Source: Cyathus striatus
Taxonomy: Eukaryota; Basidiomycota; Agaricomycetes; Agaricales; Nidulariaceae
DNA: 64,000 bases
Direction of reading: 5' to 3'
NCBI GenBank assembly: GCA_025738555.1
Contig: JAOVFP010000003.1
Coordinates: 5,704,001 to 5,768,000, forward strand
The first letter of the stretch is position 1. The number at the start of each line of letters is the position of its first letter. Of this stretch, positions 34,984 to 48,073 are shown piece after piece. The position numbers and the translations under genes are program-made. A model generated the notes under the pieces. That model did no database searches, was not told the origin of the DNA, and saw only the letters and a program-made list of their open reading frames with translations.

Positions 34984-37900
34984 ATGAACTCCCTCCAGGA
35001 CCCCTCAAAAAAGGCCTCCATCAACTCTCTCTTAAATCCTCAGGACGCATCCAGTGCTTTTCCTCCACAGCTTCCCAATCTCACTGCTCCTGTCACCCAG
35101 AGCCAGCCCCATCCCCATGACCATCAGTCCGGTGCAGTATATAGTGCATCTTATCACAACAGCACCCCCTTCAACCTCCGTGCCGCAAGCTGGGACATTT
35201 CCGATGATGGTTCTAAAAGAAAGCAGGATAACTCCTCCGCACAACAACGTCACTACCATCAGCCGTCAATGCCATCCCAAAGCATGTATCCTGATCCCCA
35301 TGCGCCCAGACTCATCAGGCAGCGCATCGACACCACCCCCCATTATTCGGTTGACGGCCAAGCCTGGAATAGTCAGCAGCAGGATATCTCAGGTATGGCC
35401 GCCTACAATACCCCAGTGATCGGCCCCATGTACTCTGGCGAACGGAGCACCGGTCAGTCCTTCATCTTTATTTCCCCTGCGAACGCCATCCTCACACGCG
35501 CATATAGCCATCTCCGGCGATTATCAGCAGCACAGTCAGTCTATCGCTTTCATTTCTTAACATGTTTCTAACTCCAATCAATATATAGATAGCTACAATC
35601 ATGGTTATCAAGAACAATCGACCTCCAACTTACCCTCTGCCAGTGGTTATTATCCTTTTCAAGCAACTAATTGTCCGAGTCTTTCTAACTTTTCTGTAGA
35701 GTGGCAGAAAACTGAACGAGTTTCTGTTCGTCTTTCAGCTCGCGCATCGTTGGCGGATCACCACCAGCAAGCGCAGCAGCAGCAACACCCACAACATCAC
35801 CCCCATCCATCACATCAGCACCCTCAATCGCATCCGTCGCATCACCAATCTCATCCTCCCAACCAGTCGCATCAATCGCATCCGCCGCTAACATCTCACC
35901 AGCAACATACGCACCACGATGCAAGATACAATGCTCAATCGTCTTATTACCCACCCCATGGAGCATTCGTCATGTCCTCCTATCCTCAACATCCCCATCC
36001 CCCTCCCCACCACTCCCAACCGCTTTCTCCTCAAGCTCCTCCCCCACCTCCGCCACAGGTGCCACCCCAACCGCAGAATCCCGAGGCATCTTCGAAACGG
36101 CCATTGCCAGAGGCAGACTCTGCACCCGTAAAGAAGCGAAGCCGGGCCAAGAAAACAGTAGGTTCAGAAGCCACTCCAGGTAAGGCGCGTTTTCAACGCA
36201 CCAATTATTCTAATCCCCAATTTCCTATCCACGGCATACTGACCACCAAATTCTGTTGTTTTCGCATTTTGCCTTTCGCGCGCTTCTTTCGTGCTTCCCT
36301 TCGATCTAGGTCCGTCAAGGCGTGGATACAATGCCAAAAAGCGTAGTGAGGCTGCGCAGATTGCAGCTCAGAATGGTATGTTTTCCCAGCTCTCCAGGAG
36401 CTAAGCTGTTAAACTGACTGAATTTACTTTATTTCATAGCCCATCTGATCCCGACAGTCTCATATACTCAGGTACCGAGCGAGAAAGGAAAAGGAAAAGA
36501 CTCCGAAAGTGAGTTGATCAAATTAGTACTTTTCCATACTTCCTTTCTGTCTCCGAAATCTCCTTGCGCCTATCACCTGTTTGATTACATCCTTCGCGCG
36601 CCGCTACACCTTACCTCCACAGCTTCTATTCCATTGACTCTCTATTTGATTACGACACTAATCCAACACTTTACCTTTTTTTCGCAGTGCGTTTGCAAAT
36701 AGCAGCCTCAACGACTGGGGAAGGCGTCAATGCTGAGCCTGGTACGGTGCCCCTTCACCCTGAACTGCAGTTTGCACGATGCATGTCGAATCGCTACCGG
36801 TCTGAGCAATTCCCGCGATGCGTCTCTTGCACACGTCGATGGGCGGGGGACACCTGCCGCTTCCAGGGCATCCGCTTTTTCCTAAAAGACCAAAATCGGA
36901 ATATTGTTGGAATCAGCTTCGTGGAGAGTCAAAAAGCGGATGCACCGACCATGAATTTTCCAACGAAGTGGAATGTCCCGCTGACGATGGAGCATATCAT
37001 GCGGACAAAGGTTCGTGGTACTTATTTTATTTTATTTTTTATAGTATATTTGTTGTCGCTGGAAATACTTCTTTCGAGGCGGGAGTGTCTATCGATAACT
37101 TCTTTGCCTCCACAACATATTTGCTGCCGCCTTGTCACATTTCTTCTTTGAGAACGATGCTTACTCCCAGTCGCAGAAAGTGATAACACAGGCCCTTCTT
37201 CCTACCCTTCGTGCGGAGCTCGAACACCTAAAGCTACCTGAGATAATCAGGCGGCCACGCGAATGTGAAGTGCGGGCTACATGTGGTACGTTAAACAATT
37301 TCCCTATCGCCGTCCTCATCTGTTCCATTTTTTTTTCTTCCCTACACTTCTTTCTGGATTCTCTCAACGCCGCATCAAACCCATATGTATGCGCCAGATC
37401 CCAGCATCTATGCTTATCTACCTCACCCCATTACATATTTCCTACCACGCAGTCTTTCTATTTACCATGTCCTCCTTTGTTTCACTTCGCACACTTTGCC
37501 TTTCCCTTCCTACTCCTATTACTATTTTTATCGCAGCTCCTGACTGCATCCCGATATAGATACCTGCATGACATCACTCTTCTCTTCCTCATGGATGTGT
37601 CGCCTGTGCGGGCGCGAAGCTTGCGCGGAATGCTTTGTGCAGGTCAGAGAGCTCACAACTGACCGACCTGGTGCTACTCCCGGAGAGATTGCTGCCTTGC
37701 AGGCGAAGCGAGAACGACATGCGCATAGTAACCCGTTTTTCTTGAGCTGCACGAGGCGGAATGAGCATCAGGAGAAGGATTTTTCGCCGATGTCTAGGTT
37801 TTGTCGGGAAGAGTTGGAGGCTGCCATCAAGGAGATGGAGAAGCTGGACCTAGAGTATGAGGAGGATAGGGTGAAGAATGCTAACGGTATTGATGGGGTG

Positions 37901-39253
37901 GGTGAACTTATGAACGGGGGAGATCATTCGCAAGCAGAATCAAGTTCAAGTCTAGCTGGTGCAGTTCCCGTTTCTTCACCGCACCGAACTCCCAAGGTGA
38001 ACGGTACATCATGCACGAAATACACACTCGACCCATCTCTCGAGCCTGACGAGTCGGCTGATCCAGCCTTTCAACCAACGAATCTACCACCCTTGACAGC
38101 CTCCATACCTTCACATCCGATTCGACGATATGCCGATACTGAACTGACTTCCTCGGATACATTTTCGCAAATCTGGGAACTTGGGGAGCCTCTGGTCATC
38201 AGCAACGTCCTTTCGCATTTCAAACTCCAATGGACACCGGAGTACTTTATTGAAAAGTATCGAGAGCAGACATGTCTGATCATGGAGTGCCAGACAGATC
38301 AGAACAAGCGAGTGAATGTTGGGGAGTTCTTTGGATGGTTTGGGCAGTACGAGGGACGGCAGGAGTGTTGGAAGTTGAAGGATTGGCCCCCCAGCACGGA
38401 TTTTAAGACTACATTTCCGGAGCTGTATGAGGATTTCAGCGAGGCGGTGCCGATACCGGATTATGTGAGGCGAGATGGAGTGTATAATATTGGGTCGCAT
38501 TTTCCGTCTAACAGTGTTGGACCTGATTTAGGTATGTTGCCTTTCTCTCTATAACATAAAGAAAACCACTAAGGTCATGGTAGGACCGAAGATGTACAAT
38601 GCGATGGCGTCCTCATTCGCACCCGGAAGCAAAGGCTCAACGAAGCTACACATGGACATGGCGGACGCTCTGAACATCATGACATACGCATCGTCTTGTG
38701 CAGACGGGACACCGGGGTATGCGGCATGGGACCTATTCCGAGCGGAAGACAGCGACCGAGTGCGGGCGTTTTTAAGACGGAAATTTGGGGGTGGAGCGAC
38801 TACGGACCCAATACACACTCAGACACACTACTTGGATGAGAAGCTGCGGGAGGAGCTGTGGAAGGAGGCGGGGGTGCTGAGCTATAGGGTGTACCAGCGA
38901 CCTGGGGAGGCGGTATTTGTTCCGGCTGGGTGTGCGCATCAGGTGAGCTGAAGGCTTTGTTCGGACTTGGGTTGTTGAATTGTTACTTAGGACGGACGGG
39001 GATATAGGTCGCAAATGTGTCGGACTGCATGAAGGTGGCGATTGACTATGTGTCGCCGGAGAACATTGCGCGGTGCGAGCGACTCACGAAGGAATTCAGG
39101 GAGCAGAACCAGAGCATGGTGTGGAAGGAGGATGTACTGCAGCTGAGGACGATGATGTGGTTTGCATGGCTGAGCTGCTGTCAGCAGGAGAAGCACCTGA
39201 ATGACCAGAAGGGGATTGTGGTGCCTCCTGGGATAGGTGAGGCGGCGGCGTAG
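34984..39253 (+). CDS. JmjC histone demethylase-like protein (KDM3/JMJD1 type)
   Basis: Probable Fe(II)/2-oxoglutarate H3K9 demethylase in the nucleus. Ten exons: 34984-35452, 35508-35534, 35589-36179, 36310-36375, 36440-36508, 36688-37010, 37177-37285, 37560-38531, 38584-38942, 39008-39253; 1076 aa. The N-terminal third is low complexity, with H/Q/P repeats at 35750-36080. A cysteine-rich zinc region follows (QFPRCVSCTRRWAGDTCRF; then TCDTCMTSLFSSSWMCRLC and GREACAECF), as in KDM3. The JmjC core has the iron ligands HMD (STKLHMDMADALNIM) and the distal His (FVPAGCAHQVANVSDC). The 38532-38583 intron has two nearby acceptors; the one after GGTAG keeps GPKMYNAMASS in frame. Substrate specificity is inference from domain order. 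Confidence 0.82.
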
Positions 39254-39447
39254 GAATTTTAGGAGGGGCCGGATTGGTTTTATTTTATTCGAACAAGAAT
39301 GTACTATAGACAGGTATTTGGAAGGGAACGGAGGAAATGAAATGAAATGACATATGAGTCGGAAAAGATAGGAAAGGGCAACGCGGTGGATGGGTTGTGG
39401 ACGATTGCGGTTTGAGCGCGGACTCCGGAAAGATTCTGCTTTGTGCC

Positions 39448-42400
39448 ATGACGAAACCAACGCTGCTGCAGACGCTGCTCAACAAACCGTCGCAGACATA
39501 CTCGTTTCCCCAGCAAAAAGACTACTACTCGACGAAAAAGCACATGGTCCGCATTGCCGCCGATCCTCCCCACCCAACTCCAGCCAGCGCCGCCCCCATT
39601 CCCAGTCACCAACCCCTCGACGACGAGGACCCCTTCCACCCAGACAGGTACAACCTTCTCCGCTCTCCCCCAGTACGTCAGCCCTCTTCGCTTACCACCC
39701 ACTTCTCACTTCTCACCACTCCCAGCGATCCAACCCATCTCACCACTCCCAGCCATCCCAGCCATCCAACCCATCCAACCCATCTCCCCCTCTTCCCCCT
39801 CTCCCACCCCCCTCCTCCTTCAACCCCAAGTACCAGTCAATCGACAACGACGACGATACCACCGAGAGCGACGACGACTTTGATATCTTCTACACCCCTA
39901 ATCAGTCCCCGCGCTCCAGCTTTGCTTCGTCCATGCTGATTGCCTCCCCGACGGCTACCATGCTGAGCACCTCGACGTATCCTGCTCCTCCCCCGCCTCC
40001 TAATCTTAATCCTCCCCTCGCCCCTCGTTCCCAGGCCCCTCCCCCTTCCAATTCTCCGGCGAGGATGGCAACTCGTCAGCTGTTGTCAGCCGCTCCTGCT
40101 TCTGCCCCTTCTGGAACGGTGACGATGTCCCATGAACAACCTAAATCAAGACAACAACTACAACACCAGAAGCAGCACCACCATCAGCACCACCAGCACC
40201 AACCATCCCAACCAACGCCCTCCTCCTCGTCTCCTCCGCTATCTAATCCCCAATCGCGTGTCGTGCCCTCCACCCGCACACGAACCAACGCAGCATCTTC
40301 CGCGTCCTCCATCTCCTCCACCTCCCTCGACGGCCACTCTCTCTTCAGTGACATGCTCACTGACGTATCCACACGCCTCACCTCTCCCCTGCAGTCCGAT
40401 TCGGGACATGCAAAGCACAAGCAAAAGGCGCCCCTGAGACGAAGGGACTACGCATATACCGACGAAGACTGGGCCAAGGATGTGCGGTGGCTCGTCCCCC
40501 CGAAGGAGAGTGAGCAGGAAACCTCAAAATCAACCATAACCCCTCTCCACTTTCCCGCTCGAAAAAAGTCGACATCCAAACCACCCAAGCAACAACAACC
40601 GAGTTATTTCACCGCTTCCAATGGCATGCCGATGCCCAACAATGGTCCTCACTCGAAACCGTACAAGGGGCACAACCAGAGTATTATGATGAGCATGACT
40701 GCCCTCTTGGAAGAAGAAGAGGAAGGCGAATTTTCATCAGCGCCGTCTTCCAACCCTTCTCCGGCGAGAACTCCCCAACCTAGCATTACGAAAGGTCAAG
40801 CCCCCCTTCCAAGGAGTAGCGTTCTTCTCGCAGGTCCGTCGCGTTTACGTGTCTCTTCCTCTCCATCATCCTCAAATCCTGAGCTCGTCCCATCTCATGG
40901 AACGTCAGGTAAACCGGCGAAACCACCTATAAAACGCCGCCGGTCGCGATCCCTCGATCACCCCCCTCCTTCCCTTTTGTCGTCACGAACAAGCGCCACG
41001 GCAAAATCCTACAAAGCCGAGCTTCAAGCTCTCCCCAAACCCAGCGGTGAGCTACCCTCTTCCGGGACTCAGGGGTACACTTCACTCAGTCTACCGCGCG
41101 CCATGCCCATGCGAAGCGCGACAGTGCCGCTTCCAGTTCCCAATTTGGGGATTGGGATCGGTGACGGGAAGATTGATTTGACCAAGGCCGGGCTGGCGCA
41201 AACCACAATGGCCAGCGTAGAGGTTGTACGAGGGCTTGGGGAGAGTGTGAAAAAGATAGGAGGATTGATGAGAGTTTTCTCGAGGCGTCGAGCTACAATT
41301 TCTAATCCTCCAGGGACAGGGAGAAACAGAACCGTTGATCTCACCACTGACGTTAAAGGCAAAGGGAGGGCGAGAGAGAAGGAAACTGTCTTGGGGTTTA
41401 CATCTCACCGCTCGCCTCCCTCTCAAGTTCCCAGTGGGAGCGTGGTGGTACAGGTGTGGGCTGTAGGCGTGGATGGCATAGATGGGCGGCTGGTTGGTGT
41501 GCACGTCGATCCTGTCTCTTCTCAATCACCACCTCCGGAAGATATAAAGGCTGCCCAAAAGGATACAAAGGGAGACCGCCCAAAACCCAAGCGCACCCTT
41601 TCTCTTCGCGCTACACTTGGCCGCTCCTCGTCCACCAAAAGCTCCCCTTCCACCGCTTCTCCTTCGTCTTCTTCCCCTTCACTGGAGCCGAAAAAGGCAG
41701 AAGTAGGATTCATCCCAGGACGGTCGTTTGTGGGACGCGTGTTAGAGTGTGGATGGGATGTGCGGGAGGAAGTGGTCAGGAAGGGAGAGTGGGTTGTAGG
41801 ATTGTTGGATGTTAGGAAGGTCAGTTGAATTTCTTTTATTTTGTTTGATTTTCACTGGTTCCACGTTGGAGATACGGGTCCGTGAGGCGGGAGCCCGATG
41901 CCCAGTGGCTGAAAGCGCATCTTCGCGTTTCTACCACGTTAGCTGGTAGCGTGCGCACGAACGTCGCGTGTCCTTCGCGCATTAGGCGTTTCATCCCCGC
42001 AGACGGTGATAAAGATCCAGATTTTGACGATAGAGTTTTAGTCTTTCCCGCCCCAATCCATATATAAACCCTTTGTTTCCCTGCCTCCTTCTTTTCGTTC
42101 CCTTTTCCTCTTAATCTTCACCACCTTCCGCAGGGCTTCTGTGCCTTCCACTTGAGAAGAGCGCAGAAGAGGGGGGAATGGTTAACATCTGAACCCTCGA
42201 GCTTATTCTCCGTATCTCGCGCAGTCTGGCTGGGGGAGAACGTTCCCTCGTTTATCTCATTCTCATGTTGTTCTGTGATTACCATATACTGACTACTACA
42301 CCCACATTTAGTCCGGTGCTCTGACAGAATTCATTACGGTCGACCGGCATAGGATTCACCGCGTTCCACATCCGCAGATGGATCCCGTCCCGCCTCTTGC

Positions 42401-43535
42401 TACTCCAACCGCACCTCGCGCCTCTCGTCCGACCTTGGCGATCCACTCTACCTCCGTCTCGACGCCGACCCTCAAACTCGCCCCACAAGCTCTCACTCTC
42501 GAAGAGCTTGCGCTCCTCCCGTTATGTGGCGTCCCTGCATATCGAGCTGTAAGGACATTCATGTTTGCATTCTCCTCTTCCCGTGAAGAGGGGGGAAGTG
42601 TTTCTGGTAGTGCGTCTCTTCCTGCTGAACACGACACTAGGCGACGAAGGGCACTGGTATTACGAGGTCACGACGGTGCAGGAGCTATGGCGGTACAGAT
42701 GCTTGTCCAGCGTGGATGGCGTGTCTCTGTGCATGCCCCCTTCCCATTTCCCCCTTCCTCTTCTACCCCTGACGTTGGAGAGAGATACATGGCTGCTGTT
42801 GAGGACCGTGCACGCTTCTGGGGTGCTGAGGAAGTGATCTTCGATGATGGCGAGCTGGATGGACGCGGTCCCGTCGTGCGTGTGATGGATAACCTTCGCG
42901 CCGACGGGGACGCGTTTGATGCAGTATTGGATATGGTCGGCGGACGTGAGGTTCGTGAAGCTGCAGAACGTCTTCTCCGATCCTCCACTGGTGGTGGGAT
43001 GGAGACACCCAGGACACCCGGCGGATTCAGCTTGTTGGACGGGAGTGGAAAGGGAAGTACCAAAGGAAAGAAGAAAGAAAAGGCGATGGGTCAGTTCACG
43101 ACGTTATTCGGTGACGTTCCCGAACGACCTATTCCTACTGCTGGGGATCACTTTAGAGCTGGACTGAGGTCCTTGCGGTTTGCGAGCTCCGGGGCTAATG
43201 AAATCACTAAAATTAATGAAGAGCAAGACGTGCCTCCGACCTCGGCAATGACTAGTAAAGGCAAAGTAGGGTATGCATGGGTTAGCGTTGCGCAAGATGT
43301 GGACTGGGAAGGCGAAGATGTGCGGGACAGTGTTGCCGCTGTGCTTCGGATGGCGTTGGATGGCGGTGTACGTCCGTGGGTTGGACCTACCCCCTCGCTT
43401 CTGATGCGTACAGAAGAAGATGAAGAAGGAGATAAGGCGAGAGTGGTGGCGTTTGAGAAGGCTCCGGAGGTGTTTGTGGATGGGGGACGTTTGTGCGATG
43501 GTGGAACTGTGGTTGTACGTGTTGCTGCCGTTTGA
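39448..43535 (+). CDS. Long disordered protein with C-terminal MDR-like oxidoreductase domain
   Basis: Starts MTKPTLLQTLLNKPS; the first 670 or so residues are P/S/T-rich and probably disordered. A globular part follows: a GroES-like half (SGSVVVQVWAVGVDGIDGRL, EVGFIPGRSFVGRVLECGW, VRKGEWVVGLLDVRK) and, after an intron, SGALTEFITVDRHRI, LALLPLCGVPAYRAVRT, a Rossmann-like ALVLRGHDGAGAMAVQML and AVLDMVGG. This is the order of quinone-reductase/zinc-free MDR proteins. The glycine motif is HDGAGAMA, not the usual GxGxxG/A, so cofactor binding may be changed. The frame shifts at about 39669 in a C5 run (a 26-nt intron is the alternative). The intron 41820-42311 is unusually long. The name is by fold only. 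Confidence 0.6.
41820..42311 (+). other. 492-nt intron with coding-like segments
   Basis: About ten times longer than its neighbours. Splicing GTCAGT...TTTAG joins LLDVRK to SGALTEF in phase. Inside are a 61-aa open frame (41882-42067) containing FIPADGDKDPDFDDRVLVFP and a pyrimidine tract at 42070-42130 ending in a good acceptor (CCGCAG, 42134). An alternative exon, or a separate promoter, may be hidden here. Confidence 0.4.
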
Positions 43536-43918
43536 GGCAGTCGTCTTGATTTCTTTCTCTTGTCTGCGCTATTTTCTTTGACATCTTATATCCTTGAACA
43601 TTTGCTTTCAATATTTGCAATCGTTTTACATCCCATCACAATCTAGCTTCTTGTTTTCTATACATCTAGACGATACGCACGCGGTCAATTCTGGACAATG
43701 CCCGCCATGCACAACTTTGTAGTACTCATACATGTATCACTACGACCAACTGCTACTTACCTGTACATATTTGCATAAGTCAACTTCTAGTCATAAACAC
43801 CTTTTTGACGTTGTATTGTATTTTCCTACCTTCACAGTGCACACATCGTACTTATTAGATCTTACATACGTTGAATATAAAAATTTGTTGGTACTGCTAC
43901 ATATATATTCTACACAGG
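43536..43918. other. Convergent 3' spacer
   Basis: 383 bp between the stops of the MDR-domain gene (plus) and CTU1 (minus). AT-rich; it must hold both polyadenylation regions. No other gene seen. Confidence 0.5.
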
Positions 43919-45301
43919 CTATGAAGGCGTCTCAATAGCAATTGATGGACCCCCCGAAGGAGGCCTGTAAAAAGGTATTGTGCGTATATTGTCCGGTGCT
44001 GGGCCTTCTGCCTCAAGTCTCTTCCGTCCTTTATCCGTCTGTTTGGGGACGTATAGATGAGCTACTGCATGAAGAGAGAAACGAGCCACGTACGATCCCC
44101 GCGCTTGCCATGCCACGCTCAAGGCCTTCCAGTAGCGTACATGCTTTGCAGAGTTCGTTGCTAGACATGTATCCGCAACGTTGGCATGTTTCTGCAAAAT
44201 TACAATTAGAGTACATATTTTAACCGAGGAAACGGACGTACGCTGGAGTTTTTGCATTGCCTTAACCTCTTCTCTGATTTCAAACGCCTCACCTGAATGA
44301 ATGATATCGATGATAGCGCTGGGACGTGCAGCTTCAAGGTCTTTAAGAAATACTCGCGCGTGACCGCGGTAAGCATCCGGTGAGTAGATACACTCTGTGG
44401 AGAAGTAATCGAGTTTCTTGAAGTACGCATACCTACAAGAATGAAATTTGAGATTGGTGAGAGAGAGTTAGAGGAAATAGAGCTCCTGACATGACAATTT
44501 CTTTCTCGTAAGCATATTTGAACGGTTTCGAACGTCGGATCGTATCTTCCCCTTGCGTACATATCTGTGTACACCGACCAAGGCGAGCAATATCTCCACG
44601 CATAACTTCGAATTTCAAGTTAGAATGAGTCGGTAACAGAAATAGTGACCACACACTATTCATTAATACAGTCTCAGCGATATCATCTGCATTGTGCCCT
44701 GTGACAATATGATCCACATTCAACATTGCAGCTCCTCGATCCAATGCCTGTCGACGGAAGACACCACAAAAGGTGCAGTTGTTCTTTCGTCCAACCTGTG
44801 AAACAATGGCATCCATAGTCCATCCATATAGTTCGTCATACGATAAGATTTTCAGCGGCATGTCATATTGCTGCTGATTTCGTTTGACCGTCTGCAAGGA
44901 TAGATTTAAAATACGTTTCAAATAAATAGCATGTAGTTTCGTACCTCCAGCGAGTCGTCTCGATAACCGGTGATACCTTCATCAATCGAAAGCAAGAATA
45001 ACTCTAATCCATAATTATACCGTTCATTAAGTGTTTTCATAACATATGCTAATACAGTTGAATCTACAATGGCGTTCAGCATACCACTCGAGCAAGATAA
45101 GCTATTTTACTAACCTTTCCCTCCAGATGCACCTATTGCTACACGATCTCCAGATTTAAATAACTTAGCCTCGACGATGGTGTTATGGACCTCGGTTTCA
45201 AATACATAAAAGAAACATTCTCGGCAAATCTGTTGTCCGGTTTTTGGGCGCTTCAGCATCGCTTTTGAGTTTTCACATAGAGCACAAGTCCGGGGAGCCA
45301 T
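43919..45301 (-). CDS. NCS6: Cytoplasmic tRNA 2-thiolation protein CTU1/NCS6
   Basis: Adenylates wobble U34 of tRNA Lys, Glu and Gln so that sulfur from Urm1 can be added, with CTU2/NCS2. The N-terminus [19 protein letters not shown] has the first zinc pair, then [15 protein letters not shown]. The PP-loop GASGGKDSTVLA spans an intron. [37 protein letters not shown] and [18 protein letters not shown] are the core motifs. The third cysteine group, [18 protein letters not shown] with [14 protein letters not shown], is in the penultimate exon. A 55-nt intron then gives the tail [12 protein letters not shown]...IETPS. Splicing at every junction keeps the family sequence intact. NOP58 lies upstream on the same strand. 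Confidence 0.9.
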
Positions 45302-45585
45302 TCTAAATGATAGTGGTACAAAACGAGGGTATAGCAGAAAGTAGAATAGCTCGGTCGCGGACGGTGCGCGGGGCGGATAAACAGGTTGACTCAAAAATCG
45401 ATCTTCATTACGATGGTCATGTGATGAGGCAGAATCCAAAAATAGCACACTGGCGCATTCCGACCCGAAACGAATTTACAATTATTTTAGTAGAAACCCG
45501 CGAGAGTCTTATTTTACAATGCAATAGGATATATGTATGCGACAAATGTAGAAGTAGAATAGAAATAGGAAACCCCAGGCTACAC

Positions 45586-47718
45586 TCATGCATCCGACTT
45601 CTTCTTTTTCTTCTTCGCTGGTGATTCGCCCTCACCGGCGGCAGCCGCTGCTTTCTCGGCCTTGCGTGCCTTCTTCCTTGCCTTCTTCTCCTCCTCAGTT
45701 TCCTCCTCAGTCTCCTCCTATGATGATAGATGTCAGCATCGAACAATATCCTAAGCACGCTAAGACTAACCTTAGCGACCTCCTCAGAGGCGTTGACTTC
45801 GCTTTCTCTCCGTTTCCTCTTCTTTTCTTTCTTGTCCTTCTTACCCTCTTCAGCATCGACCTCCATCTTATCCTCATCCTTCTCGTCCGACTTTTTCTCC
45901 TTCTCGGCTTTCTTCTTTGCCTTCTTCTCCTCCTTTGCCTTCTTCTTCTCTTCCTTCGTCTGCAGAGTCACATTTAACGCGGTCTCAAGCGCACTCTCGC
46001 GCTGTGTTGACACAAAGTTCACAGCATCAGCCTGGGTATTGTATGTCTTTGCATCGCCTTGCATCTCAAAGCGTTCCTGCTTCTTGCCGCTGTTGGCGAA
46101 GCGACGAACACCGCCGAGATCGGATTGATGTTCAAGAGCCCGTAATCGGGACTCGAGCTTGGCTCGGTTTTCAACACCTATTGATGGTGCTGCAGGCTCA
46201 GACTTGCCATCAGCGTCGGTAAGAGCATCGACGCGGATGGAAAGAGCAGCTTTCGTGGCAACCATACGGGCCATCTAGGGGCTTAAGATTAGATCTGTTT
46301 AAATAGATAGATCACTTGCACACTACTAACTTTACCCTTAAGTTTGGGTGGTGCTTGACCGATAAGAGAAGCCTGAAGTCTGGTCAACATTTGAAAGCAC
46401 GATGTCGAACACAGAGCTTACATGATATATGAGACCATACTTCGGTGTATCGTGTTTCGTCTTCAACGCGCGGAACAGTGCCTTCTCAGCACCGAGAATT
46501 TGCACTGTACTGGCGGGATGTTTGGCCAAGTTAAGTAAGCTTCCGGCATGACTGATGAGACGAGCTCCCACGAGCTCGCCTACCAGAGCCGTCAAGTTAG
46601 GTGCAATGGCGTTCATACGGTTACGAAGGTACTCGGCAAGCTGAGTACGGTATTTTGAGATCGAGATGACTTGGTCACAAAGGGAGTGGATGTGAGCAAT
46701 ATCGCTGTCGGAGATTTCGGTACCCATGGAAATTTCGGCAGCTGCCTTAAGAACGGCTTCGAGGTCTTCAGGGAGAATTTCAGCAAACGATGTAGTGGCA
46801 GCATTGGTGCGGAAGCCTGAAAAAGGCAGATAAATTGTGAAATCATAAAAATAATTTCAAGTTGAGCGCACCCATCACTCGGATAACCCGTGCATACGCA
46901 ATGTTGTCATTGATAATTTTCGCCATTTCAGGGAAATGCCATCCGTACCATTCCTATAGCAAATAGGAGTCGGTATTTCCAGACATCTCAAGATTTTCAG
47001 TGCTTACCTTTACTCGCATTGCGTAAATATTGATTTCCTTGTCGAGGTCATCGAGAAGGGCAATGGCTTGAACCACCATAGTGTCAACTTTATCAGGTGA
47101 GAACTTGAGTTTAAATCTATGAGATGGTAAGTTGGAGAAGTAAAGACTCGATCGAACAAAACTGCAGTACCGTCCCAATGAATGACTGAGACCCAAGCTC
47201 ATTGTCGCAAGATCCTTCGGGTCAAGCCCATCAAGAAGATTGGCAAGCTGACTACGAATGCCACGCCAGAGATCCGTCTCTGAACTTTTGGTAGTAACTT
47301 TAATGCTCAGTTTTTTAGAGATGGCACGACCTGTTAAATTATTATTATTGGCGCGTTAAAACAGGAAAAAGAGAACGAACTCAGATGAGGATCAACGACC
47401 ACTAAGCTGTCCTTCCCTTTCCCCTTCTCAACAATTTGTTCCGTCAAGAACTTCTTCAAGCCCTTTCCGAGTTTTCCATCCTGGATAGCAGTCATGTCTT
47501 CAACTGCGGTCGCGGTTGACGTGAATCGGTGCAAAGCCTTGAGTTTTAAGCTATGTCCAGGATTTAGTCGCATGCAGAATTATGCAGCTTTAGACGCACA
47601 GTTTGTTGGCCTGTTCAGGAGTCTCGAATTCCTTGTAGAGGTCTGCGCTCTCAAGTTTGTTCGAGTCTGTGACCTTGAACAGGCAGTAGCCCATTGCGGT
47701 CTCGTATAGCACGAGCAT
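45586..47718 (-). CDS. NOP58: Box C/D snoRNP core protein NOP58
   Basis: Scaffold of the box C/D snoRNP that 2'-O-methylates rRNA; it binds the k-turn complex and fibrillarin. The first exon reads [39 protein letters not shown] and [12 protein letters not shown] follow, then [16 protein letters not shown]. The helical domain has [20 protein letters not shown] and [20 protein letters not shown]. The Nop domain includes [20 protein letters not shown] and [20 protein letters not shown], the RNA-binding GAR(L)I motif. The tail from about 45600 to 46000 is K/E-rich ([18 protein letters not shown] and similar). These choices separate it from NOP56. It shares a 355-bp divergent region with the carboxypeptidase gene. 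Confidence 0.93.
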
Positions 47719-48073
47719 TTTTGAGGATTAGTCCTGTAGGGTGAAATAAACCAAAGAAAATAAAGAAAAAGAAACCCGAGGCGACTGGGTGCGGGCGGTG
47801 GACTGATCAACGAGCAGCTCGTTTCAAGTTGCAACTTTTTTGGTGTACGAAAGATTTTTACTCGGCTTTCCCACCCGCCAATTGCCCGTGCGAAACATAT
47901 TCCATTTCTGGCGTACTTATATGTTCGCGGTCACAAGGTCCGCTTTCTGAAATTCTGAATCTGAGTCTCAGTCAACTCCGTTCACGTGGGCCTATCTCTC
48001 CAGATGGGACGGGCCTGCGGAAGCTAGTACTAGGAGCGAGCAATGAGAAAGATAATTTTGTCTTGCTCCCACC
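47719..48073. promoter_or_regulatory. Bidirectional promoter region, NOP58/carboxypeptidase
   Basis: 355 bp separate two divergent start codons, so both promoters must lie within it. No palindromic operator stands out. Confidence 0.5.
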
